DNA of 64,000 nt from Streptococcus gallolyticus (GTDB lineage: Bacteria; Bacillota; Bacilli; Lactobacillales; Streptococcaceae). The position numbers were made by a program, and so were the translations under genes. Position 1 is the first letter of the stretch. Each line of letters begins with the position of its first letter. Of the stretch, positions 44,299 to 51,921 are shown one piece after another. The stretch covers positions 1 through 64,000 of the forward strand of contig JAIMFC010000010.1 in NCBI GenBank assembly GCA_019794795.1, in the 5' to 3' direction. Below the pieces are notes generated by a model that worked only from the letters and a program-made list of their open reading frames with translations, was not told where the DNA came from and did no database searches.

Positions 44299-46251
44299 TT
44301 AGTTCTCCAATTTTTTGATGTTCTCTGTAAAGATCGTATTGAGCAAGTGATAAATGATATCACGATTCCCCGCTCTATAAATTTCGGTATAAAGTTTATT
44401 TTCAATAATCGACTGGCTAATCGCCGTCATCAAATTACGGGTTTCTTGGCTTTCGTCCAATGTTGTCAACATGACTAAAATCCGCTTGACTTCTTCTTGC
44501 TGATAATTCATAGACAAGGCTTGAACAGGTTGACGAAGTTCGACCACCATAAATTGACTTTTCTCCACCTTGCTCGACTGGGTATGTAAAAGTGCCAGAT
44601 TCGTATGCGGAATCGCCAAAGGGCTTGTTTCAAATCGCGCTAAAATTTTCTTAGCCAAATAATCACTATCCGTCACAACGGCTAATCCCTCTAAAATTTG
44701 ATGAACCGTCTCAGCAAATTCTCCATGATTGTCAACCTCTACAAAGTCAAATTCTTGCAATAAATGACTTGATGACTGAATATAGGCTTGTAAATCATAG
44801 GTAATTTCTGGTCGAATATCTTCCCTCGCAGAAATCGTTCGATGCTCCTGAATATGTTGCAAAGTTTCCTGCAAGTCCAAAATCTCTTGTGTATTCGGAA
44901 AAGTAGAAATCAAGGCAATACCGTCTTGCGAGATGGGCTGAGTAGATAGGCAATAATCGTACTGTTTTAACTGCAAATGTGACAAGTCGGTCGTACTCTT
45001 CACATCTATCAATTCCACAAAGGGAGCAATATTTTTAATTTTTGAGACCAAGACACTGGTTGTCAAGGGCCGTTCATCTGTCAATAAGAGCAGACGAATC
45101 GGATAGATATCTGGGCTTCGTCTCAAGCTGGCCGCAAAATGCAAGGTCACCAACTCGTACTCGTATTCACTCTGAATAAAAGGCGGAAAAATATCCTTCA
45201 TCAGCAGACTGACTAAGCTATGCAGAAATTGATTATTCTGAGTTGCTAGATAGGCTACATTTGAAGCAGAATGCTCTGGAAAAAGTTGCGGTACCGCAAG
45301 ACTGAGTTTCAAGTGATTGAACAAAAGCTTAAAGAGCATCTTATCCTTGATAAAGTCAATCTTGGTAAAGCGAGAAACCGAATCCACTAGCTGAGAAACA
45401 TTGTAGTAAAACTCACTATCAAATTTCTCCCGAAAAAGTGGTACTTCCTGCCGCTTCAAAATCACTTCATCCAAGATATTAGCAAAATAGACAATTTCCT
45501 GAATATTATAGAAATGTTTGGTCGTCTTTGCCAAATCTGCAAACAACTTCTGAGAAATATCTAGCGCATCTTTGGAGACATTGACCTGTGAATGCAAATC
45601 TCCTTGATTGTCTGCTAAAGCCAAGAGAATAATCAAAAATTCTTTTAACTTGACATCCAACTCTCCCAAGGCTACTTGATGTTCTTCAAATACCTGTCGA
45701 ATTTGTTTGGTAATTGCTGGATGGAGCACTGCAAAATTTGGAAATTCATCATGCCAAAAATCATGTACCGAGATAGCATTTGTCAGAAGATTTGCTAGAA
45801 AACGTCTGCGAGCAGCAACTCCCCCTTCAACCTTGTAGCCCTTACCACGAACCAATTGCAATTCAAAATCGCCCATGCGTTTCTCCAAGGTCGCCATGTC
45901 TTGAATAATGGTCACATTGGAGACTAGGAAAATATCCTGAAGTTGCTCGTTGGTCATAGGATAAGGATTAGTCAGAAGAGTGTAGGCAATCCGCAACTGC
46001 CGTTCACTAGCTGAAAATTCTTCTACAGATGAAGCCAGCTGTAAAGTATCCAAGTTTCCAGACAGATGGTATTTTTTCCCTTCCTTGACGATAAAAATGT
46101 CTTCTGTTGCCAACGTCACTGTCAAATCTGACAAGGTTCGATAAACCGTCCGACTAGAAACTTGCAAAATTTCAGCCATTTCTTTCAACGAAAGCTTTCC
46201 CACTTCTAGGAAAGCTTTCAATAATTGTTCTTCACGTTTTGTTAATAGCAT
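44299..46251 (-). CDS. mtlR: Mannitol operon transcriptional activator MtlR
   Basis: 650 residues. N-terminal HTH (about 5-45, '[21 protein letters not shown]') and a second HTH (about 90-140), two PRDs (about 170-395), an EIIB-Gat-like domain (about 405-490) and an EIIA-Mtl-like domain with '[12 protein letters not shown]' (about 510-645). The EIIB-like loop reads '[10 protein letters not shown]' with no cysteine, so phosphorylation control at that site, known in Bacillus-type MtlR, should be absent. Sits between mtlA and mtlF. Confidence 0.92.
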   Translation of the reverse strand: MLLTKREEQLLKAFLEVGKLSLKEMAEILQVSSRTVYRTLSDLTVTLATEDIFIVKEGKKYHLSGNLDTLQLASSVEEFSASERQLRIAYTLLTNPYPMTNEQLQDIFLVSNVTIIQDMATLEKRMGDFELQLVRGKGYKVEGGVAARRRFLANLLTNAISVHDFWHDEFPNFAVLHPAITKQIRQVFEEHQVALGELDVKLKEFLIILLALADNQGDLHSQVNVSKDALDISQKLFADLAKTTKHFYNIQEIVYFANILDEVILKRQEVPLFREKFDSEFYYNVSQLVDSVSRFTKIDFIKDKMLFKLLFNHLKLSLAVPQLFPEHSASNVAYLATQNNQFLHSLVSLLMKDIFPPFIQSEYEYELVTLHFAASLRRSPDIYPIRLLLLTDERPLTTSVLVSKIKNIAPFVELIDVKSTTDLSHLQLKQYDYCLSTQPISQDGIALISTFPNTQEILDLQETLQHIQEHRTISAREDIRPEITYDLQAYIQSSSHLLQEFDFVEVDNHGEFAETVHQILEGLAVVTDSDYLAKKILARFETSPLAIPHTNLALLHTQSSKVEKSQFMVVELRQPVQALSMNYQQEEVKRILVMLTTLDESQETRNLMTAISQSIIENKLYTEIYRAGNRDIIYHLLNTIFTENIKKLEN

Positions 46252-46284
46252 AGTTACATTATACTATATTTTGCTTGCTAAGTC

Positions 46285-48030
46285 TTAGAGCGTAGCTACC
46301 AACTTGTCATAGTCAGGTGTCGTCACAAGACTGTCAACTGCAAGGATACGAGTTGCTGGAGCGATTGCTTTGACATCTGCTTCTTTGTCAGTTGTTACAA
46401 CGACCAAGACAGATGAGTTGTTCAATTGAGCCAAGTCAATGTAGGTTACTGTTTCAACTGGGATCGCAACATTTTTGTTTTTGAAGATAGCTTTCAATGT
46501 TTCACTACCCATCGTTGCTGAACCTTGTGCTTTATCGTAGGCAAAGACAACTTTTTCCACGCCAACCAGGCTTACTTCTGCTGTCGCTCCACCTACTGCT
46601 TCAGACTTTTTTTCAACTGGTACCTTATCTGCCAATTTTGCAACGATTTCATCGTATTTTGGTGAAGTTAAGAAATTATCAACGGATACGTGAATGGCAC
46701 GTGGAGTGCGCTGTTGTGCACGTGGAGTCAATTCTTCTTGGGTAACAATCAAGGTCAAATCTGTATCTTCAAGTGTTGAGATAGCTTTATTTGTAACAGG
46801 AATATCAAGGCCTGCTTCTTGTACTTTTTTGCGAAGAAGAGATGCCCCCATTGCTGAGCTACCCATACCCGCATCACATGCAAAGATGATTTGTTTTACT
46901 GCATCAGCTGAAATTTCTGCTGAAACTGGAAGAGCTTGACCTTTAGATGCTGCTTTAGCTGCTTTTGTTGCTGCTTGTGCTTTTTGTAAATCATCGCCTT
47001 CAGATTTGTCTGCTTTCAAGATCACTGCTGCTACAAGGAATGATACCACTGCTGCGACAAGCACACCAAGGAAGACATTAACGTGTGGCCATGCGCCTTT
47101 TGGTGCCATCAATTCAATCGCGATGATTGAACCTGGTGAAGCTGGACCTGACAAACCAGAACCAAGAACAACGTTTGTAAATGTACCAGCAATACCACCG
47201 GCGATTGCTGCAAGGAAGAGAGCTGGTTTCATCATCACATATGGGAAGTAGATTTCATGGATACCACCGAAGAAGTGGATAATCATAGCACCCCATGAAG
47301 AAGATTTTGCTGAACCTTTACCAAATACTGCGAAGGCAAGAAGAATACCAAGACCTGGACCAGGGTTTGCTTCCAAAAGGAAGAGAACTGATTTACCAGT
47401 GTTTAATACTTGTTCAGTACCAAGCGGTGTGAAGATACCGTGGTTGAGGGCGTTGTTCAAGAAAAGAACTTTAGCTGGTTCAATCAAGATATTTGCAAGA
47501 GGCAAGAGGTGGAGATCAACCAAGAATTGTACACCATGACCGATTGCTTCAGTCAATGTTGCCACAACTGGACCAACCAATTTGTTAGCAATCAAGAGAA
47601 GAGCGAAACCAATCAGACCAGCTGAGAAGTTATTGACCAACATTTCAAAACCTGCACGGATTTTTGATTGGAAAGCATCGTCAAATTTCTTAATGCACCA
47701 TGCTCCAAGTGGTCCCATGACCATCGCACCGATAAACATTGGAACGGATGAACCTGAGATCGCACCAAATGTTGCAATAGCACCAACAACCGCACCACGT
47801 TGTCCGTAAACAGCGTGACCACCAGTATAACCAATCAAGAGTGGCAAAGCATAGGTCAACATTGGACCAACTGCTTCAGCAAAGTGTGCATTTGGCAACC
47901 AACCCGTTTCGATGAAGAGCGCTGTCAACACACCCCAAGCAATGAATGCCCCAATATTAGGCATAACCATGTTTGATAATGTCGTTCCGAGTTTTTGAAC
48001 CCGAACTTTCCAAGAAGAACCATTTTCCAT
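46285..48030 (-). CDS. mtlA: Mannitol-specific PTS EIICB component with extra degenerate EIIB domain
   Basis: 581 residues from the ATG at 48030 (GGAGGAG upstream). EIIC membrane domain 1-340 with 'GGIHEIYFPYVM' (about 255-266). An Ala/Lys linker leads to EIIB with phospho-Cys C385 in 'FACDAGMGSSAMG'. A second EIIB-like domain (about 490-581) repeats the fold, but the active loop is 'FAYDKAQGSATMG', with Y498 at the cysteine position, so it cannot carry phosphate there. Classic MtlA ends after one EIIB or continues into EIIA. Confidence 0.93.
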   Translation of the reverse strand: MENGSSWKVRVQKLGTTLSNMVMPNIGAFIAWGVLTALFIETGWLPNAHFAEAVGPMLTYALPLLIGYTGGHAVYGQRGAVVGAIATFGAISGSSVPMFIGAMVMGPLGAWCIKKFDDAFQSKIRAGFEMLVNNFSAGLIGFALLLIANKLVGPVVATLTEAIGHGVQFLVDLHLLPLANILIEPAKVLFLNNALNHGIFTPLGTEQVLNTGKSVLFLLEANPGPGLGILLAFAVFGKGSAKSSSWGAMIIHFFGGIHEIYFPYVMMKPALFLAAIAGGIAGTFTNVVLGSGLSGPASPGSIIAIELMAPKGAWPHVNVFLGVLVAAVVSFLVAAVILKADKSEGDDLQKAQAATKAAKAASKGQALPVSAEISADAVKQIIFACDAGMGSSAMGASLLRKKVQEAGLDIPVTNKAISTLEDTDLTLIVTQEELTPRAQQRTPRAIHVSVDNFLTSPKYDEIVAKLADKVPVEKKSEAVGGATAEVSLVGVEKVVFAYDKAQGSATMGSETLKAIFKNKNVAIPVETVTYIDLAQLNNSSVLVVVTTDKEADVKAIAPATRILAVDSLVTTPDYDKLVATL

Positions 48031-48203
48031 GTCTTCTCTCCTCCTAAATAATAAGATGTGAGCCCGTGAAAACTCGAAGGAAAAATAGGAAACCTGACAC
48101 AGTGCAGCCAACACTTGGAAGGTTTATCTTTTTTCCAATGAGTTTAGGGCGAACTCAATTCCCCAAGTGAGCCCGTAACAACTCACTCATTTTGATAAGT
48201 CTA
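48031..48203 (-). other. Long mtlA leader with repeated ACGGGCTCAC
   Basis: The mtlA transcript should carry about 165 bases of leader. The sequence ACGGGCTCAC occurs twice (about 48059-48068 and 48169-48178 as read on the minus strand), each in a possible hairpin with GTGAG upstream or nearby. No T-run. It may fold into a regulatory leader or just contain a duplicated stem. Confidence 0.35.
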
Positions 48204-48209
48204 TTATAG
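48204..48209 (-). promoter_or_regulatory. -10 box of the mannitol operon
   Basis: TATAAT reading toward mtlA; the -35 region 17 bp upstream (TGTTTT) is poor, as expected for a promoter needing MtlR. Confidence 0.6.
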
Positions 48210-48239
48210 CTTGCTTTTTCTGTCAAAAACACTCAAACT

Positions 48240-48260
48240 TTGTCACAATTTTTGTGCCAA
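48240..48260. promoter_or_regulatory. Candidate MtlR operator
   Basis: TTGTCACA-ATTTT-TGTGCCAA. Both half-sites match the MtlR-type pattern TTGNCACA/TGTGNCAA exactly; the spacer here is 5 bases, one more than the form I recall. It lies just upstream of the -35 region of mtlA, the right place for an activator. Confidence 0.65.
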
Positions 48261-48290
48261 ACAATATCTTGTCATAAAATGGCATGAGAA

Positions 48291-48315
48291 AAAGACCAGA
48301 CATAGTCCAGTCTTT
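48291..48315 (-). terminator. Terminator of the amino acid ABC operon
   Basis: AAAGAC/GTCTTT and GAC/GTC stems separated by a symmetric CA/CA internal loop; TTTTTCTC follows on the minus strand. Confidence 0.6.
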
Positions 48316-48319
48316 CCTA

Positions 48320-49159
48320 TTATTTCTTAATATCATCTGCAGCGACGTCTTCTCCAAACCATTTGTCAGAGATTTTTTGAAACTCACCAGCTGCATATAA
48401 TTCTTTGAAAGCCTTGTTGATGTTTTTCACCAAGGTCTTGTCTGCTTTACGAGCACCGACTGCGAAAGCTTCACTCTCATAACCAGCTTCTGCTACATTG
48501 TAATCTAAAAGAATGCCTTCTTCTTTCAAATAATAGTTTGCATAAACACGGTCAATCAGAAGACCATCAATACGGTCATTTTGCAGGTCAATCAAAGCTT
48601 CATTAAAGGTTGAATACTGAGTTGCATCATTGTCTTTAACAATGTCTTTCAAAATCGCAGTTTGATTTTCAAAAGCAGCATAGCCTGATGAACCAGCTTG
48701 GGCACCTAAAATCTTATCTTTCATACCTGACACCTTGTCAATGCCTGAAGACTTTTTAGTGACCAATACTTGCGCATTTGCCATGTAATTATCAGTGAAG
48801 AGAACTTTCTTCTCCCGCTCAGCGGTTGCTGTATAACCATTCCAGATAAGATCAATATTACCGTTATTTAACTCGGTTTCCTTCAAATCCCAGTCGATTG
48901 GCTGCCAGTTTACCTTGATATCATACTTAGCAAATACTGCTTCTGCAAGATCAATATCAAAGCCAACATTCTTACCTGACTTATCTTCATAGCCCATTGG
49001 AACAAAAGTATTATCAAAGCCAATGGTGATCTTCTTAGCTGATTGGATAGTTTCCCAGCTATCTTTTTTTGTATTCGCTGATTTGGAAGAACCGCAGGCT
49101 GCTAAGGCAATACCCGCAATAAGTACCGTAGCACCTAATAAGATTTTTTTCATGTTCAT
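48320..49159 (-). CDS. Polar amino acid ABC transporter substrate-binding lipoprotein
   Basis: 279 residues. Lipoprotein signal with lipobox LAAC, then a family 3 solute-binding fold: 'KKITIGFDNTFVPMGYEDKS', 'VGFDIDLAEAVFAKY', 'LIWNGYTATAERE' and 'AFAVGARKADKTLVK'. Start chosen at 49159, seven bases after AGGAG. It captures a polar amino acid (cystine, Gln, His or Arg are family options) for the permease encoded upstream. Confidence 0.9.
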   Translation of the reverse strand: MNMKKILLGATVLIAGIALAACGSSKSANTKKDSWETIQSAKKITIGFDNTFVPMGYEDKSGKNVGFDIDLAEAVFAKYDIKVNWQPIDWDLKETELNNGNIDLIWNGYTATAEREKKVLFTDNYMANAQVLVTKKSSGIDKVSGMKDKILGAQAGSSGYAAFENQTAILKDIVKDNDATQYSTFNEALIDLQNDRIDGLLIDRVYANYYLKEEGILLDYNVAEAGYESEAFAVGARKADKTLVKNINKAFKELYAAGEFQKISDKWFGEDVAADDIKK

Positions 49160-49169
49160 AAGCAAACTC

Positions 49170-49802
49170 CTAGTGTTTGGGTTCAATTTTGATGATTTGA
49201 TCTGCAATCGTTTCAGCAAACTGCATATCATGTGTGACAACAATTTGGGTAATCCCTGTGTCCTTATTTTTCAGGATAAGATTTTCTACTTCCTTGCGCA
49301 ATTCAGGATCCAAAGCTGAAGTTGGCTCATCGTATCCAATAATCTCTGGATCAATCATCATGGCACGCGCCAAGGCAACACGCTGTTTCTGTCCGCCTGA
49401 TAAGGAGAATGGATAAGCAGTCGAATGATTGGCCAAACCTAATTTTTCTAGCAGAGTCTTGGCTTTTTTCTCCGCTTCTGCTACCGTCATCCCCATCGTT
49501 TTAATAGGAGACAAGGTCAGATTTTCCAACACGGACAAATGTGGAAAGAGTTGAAAATCTTGGAAGACAAAACCAAGCAAGTTCCGTTTTTCCAATTCAT
49601 CCAGTGACAATTCCTCACCATTGTAAAGAATTTGCCCCTCATCAATGGTTTCTAAACCAGCCAACATACGAAGGAGAGTCGTCTTTCCTCCACCAGATTG
49701 ACCAACAATGGCAATGATATTTCCCTCTGGAATGACCAAGTCATAATGGGAGAAAATCTGCTTATTGCCAAACTTTTTTGAAAGATTTCGTAATTCTAAC
49801 AT
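49170..49802 (-). CDS. Polar amino acid ABC transporter ATPase
   Basis: 210 residues, somewhat shorter than typical GlnQ (about 240). Walker A GQSGGGKT, signature LSGGQKQ, Walker B 'IIGYDEPTSALD' and H-loop 'VVTHDMQFA' are intact; the shortening is at the C terminus, after the H-loop. Middle gene of permease-ATPase-binding protein. Confidence 0.9.
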   Translation of the reverse strand: MLELRNLSKKFGNKQIFSHYDLVIPEGNIIAIVGQSGGGKTTLLRMLAGLETIDEGQILYNGEELSLDELEKRNLLGFVFQDFQLFPHLSVLENLTLSPIKTMGMTVAEAEKKAKTLLEKLGLANHSTAYPFSLSGGQKQRVALARAMMIDPEIIGYDEPTSALDPELRKEVENLILKNKDTGITQIVVTHDMQFAETIADQIIKIEPKH

Positions 49803-49810
49803 ATTTCCTC

Positions 49811-50452
49811 CTACTTATAATAGTCAAATTTCTTCTCAACCCATCTTGAGCCCAAAGTTGCAATCCCAATCATAATCAGATAAATAGCTCCTGCGATAAA
49901 CATAGGTGCTAGACTAGCATCGCGATTGGCAGCTGTCTTACTTGCCTGCAGCAAGTCACCCACACCTAGGATATAAACCAAGGAAGTATCTTTGACAAGA
50001 GTAATCACTTCATTGAAAACACTTGGTAAGACAACCTTGATAACCTGTGGCAAGATGATGTAACGAATTGTCTGTAAATGGCTAAACTTCAAGACTTTCG
50101 CCGCTTCATACTGACCAGCTGGAATAGCCTCAATTCCCCCGCGGAAAATCTCTGAGAAATAAGCCGCGTAGTTGAGGGTAAAAGCAATGATCACTGCTGG
50201 CATACGGTCAAAGGTCACTCCCACAGTTGGCAGAACATAGTAAATGAAAATCAACTGCAAAAGTAAAGGGGTCCCACGCATAATCAAAACATAAATATTG
50301 AGTAGCCAGTGTAGGGGGGGGAAATGAATCCGCATCAAGAAAGCAACAACTGCTCCCAATGGTAAGGAAAGTACCAAAACCATGCAGAATACTTGAATTG
50401 TCACGCTTGCACCACTCAACAATCTCGGTAAAACTTCTAAAATATACTCCAT
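49811..50452 (-). CDS. Polar amino acid ABC transporter permease (HisM/GlnP type)
   Basis: 213 residues with about four to five membrane segments. 'LIMRGTPLLLQLIFIYYVLP' and the EAA loop 'GQYEAAKVLKFSHLQTIRYI' are typical. First gene of the operon; the IS3 element lies 120 bp upstream of its start. Codons about 44-46 are formed from an 8-base C tract (G tract on the plus strand at 50314-50321). Confidence 0.9.
   Translation of the reverse strand: MEYILEVLPRLLSGASVTIQVFCMVLVLSLPLGAVVAFLMRIHFPPLHWLLNIYVLIMRGTPLLLQLIFIYYVLPTVGVTFDRMPAVIIAFTLNYAAYFSEIFRGGIEAIPAGQYEAAKVLKFSHLQTIRYIILPQVIKVVLPSVFNEVITLVKDTSLVYILGVGDLLQASKTAANRDASLAPMFIAGAIYLIMIGIATLGSRWVEKKFDYYK
50314..50321. repeat. Eight-base G/C homopolymer inside the permease gene
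   Basis: GGGGGGGG on the plus strand, encoding F-P-P-L in frame. Rare in AT-rich DNA and prone to slippage; a change of one base would truncate the permease. Confidence 0.8.
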
Positions 50453-50573
50453 AATAACCTCTTCATTTTATACAAAGTTTATTATATCACACTTCTCTCA
50501 TTTTTTGTCTACCAACTTGTTTTTTTGTATATATATGCAAAAAAGAGAGAACAACTGAAAAGAACCGCTTATA

Positions 50574-50951
50574 ATGGACAGTATAAAAAAGTTATATACT
50601 GCTCTTATAAGGATAAAGAGGTTCTTTTCTCATGGAAAAAAAGGAAGCAAGTTCACCAAATATCCACCCGAGTTCAAATTACAGGTAGTTGAAGACTACC
50701 TCAGCGGAAAGAGCGGAGGTATGCCTTCTATTGTCAAAAAATATGGGTTAAAATCAGACAACCAAGTTTTAACTGGGACAAGAAAATACCGAGAAGACCC
50801 TACTTTACTCTCCCAAGATTTACGAGGTAGAAAGTCCACTGGTCGTCCCAAAACAAGGAATCTAGAAGAGATGACCCTTGAGGAACAGAATACTTATCTA
50901 CGAATGGAGAATGCAATTTTAAAGACCTTAAGGGCTCTCCTCAATCCGTGA
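50574..50951 (+). CDS. IS3-family OrfA (helix-turn-helix), start probably damaged
   Basis: The body 'KFTKYPPEFKLQVVEDYLSG' and 'GMPSIVKKYGLKSDNQ' is the OrfA DNA-binding domain, ending in a leucine-zipper-like 'LEEQNTYLRMENAILKTL'. The best-placed ATG (50632, with AGAGG upstream) reads into a different frame because the following A tract has 7 bases; 8 would restore it. In this copy the frame can only open from an ATG at 50574 inside the terminal repeat. OrfA may therefore be poorly made. Confidence 0.75.
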   Translation: MDSIKKLYTALIRIKRFFSHGKKGSKFTKYPPEFKLQVVEDYLSGKSGGMPSIVKKYGLKSDNQVLTGTRKYREDPTLLSQDLRGRKSTGRPKTRNLEEMTLEEQNTYLRMENAILKTLRALLNP

Positions 50952-51835
50952 GAAGAGTCCACCTCTATCAAGTCGTGGAGCAGTTGAAAGATCGTTACTC
51001 TGTCTCCTCTTTATGCGCCTATTTCGGCTTCCCCAGGTCTTCTTACTACCTTTGGTTGAGCAAGGGGAGACCGGTCTATAAACAGTTTGATGCGAACTTA
51101 GCCCAAAAGACTACAGCTATCTTCCATGACACTCAAAAAGGCTATCGCTTCATCTCTTATCAACTGAGAAGACACTATCAACTTTCTCCTAACCCTAAGA
51201 CTGTCTTGCGTTATATGCGTATTCTTGGTCACCAGTCTCCGATTCGGAAGAAGCGGTATCAATCCTGCACGCAACGAGAGATAAATGAAAAGGCAAGACA
51301 TGTCCACTACAACGTGCTTGCCCGAAACTTTAAAGCAGAACGTCCTCTCCAAAAACTGACGACGGATGTCAGCTACGTTTACCACAAACAAGGGAGGATG
51401 TTCTTAAGTGTCATAAAAGATTGTTATGACAATTCCATTTTAGCCTATACGCTATCAGATTTCAATGATAACAAGTTAGTTTTTGACAATATAGACCTGG
51501 TTTTTCACGATTCTTGGGATTCAACCAAAGTCTGTATCCTTCATTCTGACCAAGGTTTTCAATATACCAATCAACAGTATCTCCGAAAATTAGACCAATA
51601 TGGTGTGACCATATCTCATTCTGGCAAGGGAAATTGTTATGATAATGCGGCATGTGAGAATTTCTTTTCCCACTTGAAGAGTGAATCCTTGAGATTATTT
51701 CCGCCTGAGGATAGGGAAGCCCTCATCCAACAAATCAGGGAATACATCGACTGGTATAATTGGCACAGACCACAAGAAAAATTAAAAGGCATGACTCCCT
51801 TAGAATTTAGGGAAGCATACCTTCTAAAAAACTAA
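50948..51835 (+). CDS. IS3-family OrfB transposase (DDE)
   Basis: 295 residues. N-terminal HTH_21 region, then the retroviral-integrase-like core with D140 ('LTTDVSYV'), D201 ('LHSDQGFQY') and E237 ('ENFFSHLKSE') at D-D-35-E spacing. All catalytic residues are intact. Its GTG overlaps the orfA stop (GTGA); in this family OrfAB is normally made by ribosomal frameshifting. Confidence 0.9.
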   Translation: MRRVHLYQVVEQLKDRYSVSSLCAYFGFPRSSYYLWLSKGRPVYKQFDANLAQKTTAIFHDTQKGYRFISYQLRRHYQLSPNPKTVLRYMRILGHQSPIRKKRYQSCTQREINEKARHVHYNVLARNFKAERPLQKLTTDVSYVYHKQGRMFLSVIKDCYDNSILAYTLSDFNDNKLVFDNIDLVFHDSWDSTKVCILHSDQGFQYTNQQYLRKLDQYGVTISHSGKGNCYDNAACENFFSHLKSESLRLFPPEDREALIQQIREYIDWYNWHRPQEKLKGMTPLEFREAYLLKN

Positions 51836-51894
51836 CTTTTTTTAACTGTCCATTTTATCTGGTGCTTGACAGAATGGTCACTCTCTTTTTACAT

Positions 51895-51911
51895 TTTATT
51901 CAACTGTAACA
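51895..51911. repeat. 17-bp copy of the glmS 3' end, distal border of the second sugar module
   Basis: Identical over 17 bp to 59157-59173, which spans the glmS stop codon and last codons, in the same orientation. It lies 10 bp beyond the end of the DUF4832 gene. Confidence 0.75.
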
Positions 51912-51921
51912 ATCAGAATGA

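Larger units (their letters stand above)
50573..51854 (+). mobile_element. IS3-family insertion sequence (IS150-like group)
   Basis: About 1.28 kb. Terminal inverted repeats begin AATGGACAGT at the left (50573) and, as reverse complement, AATGGACAGT at the right (51854), continuing through AAAAAAGTTA-type sequence on both sides. TTAT occurs just outside each end (50569-50572 and 51855-51858), a plausible 4-bp target duplication. Contains overlapping orfA and orfB. Inserted between the permease promoter region and the 3' end of the DUF4832 operon. Confidence 0.88.
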
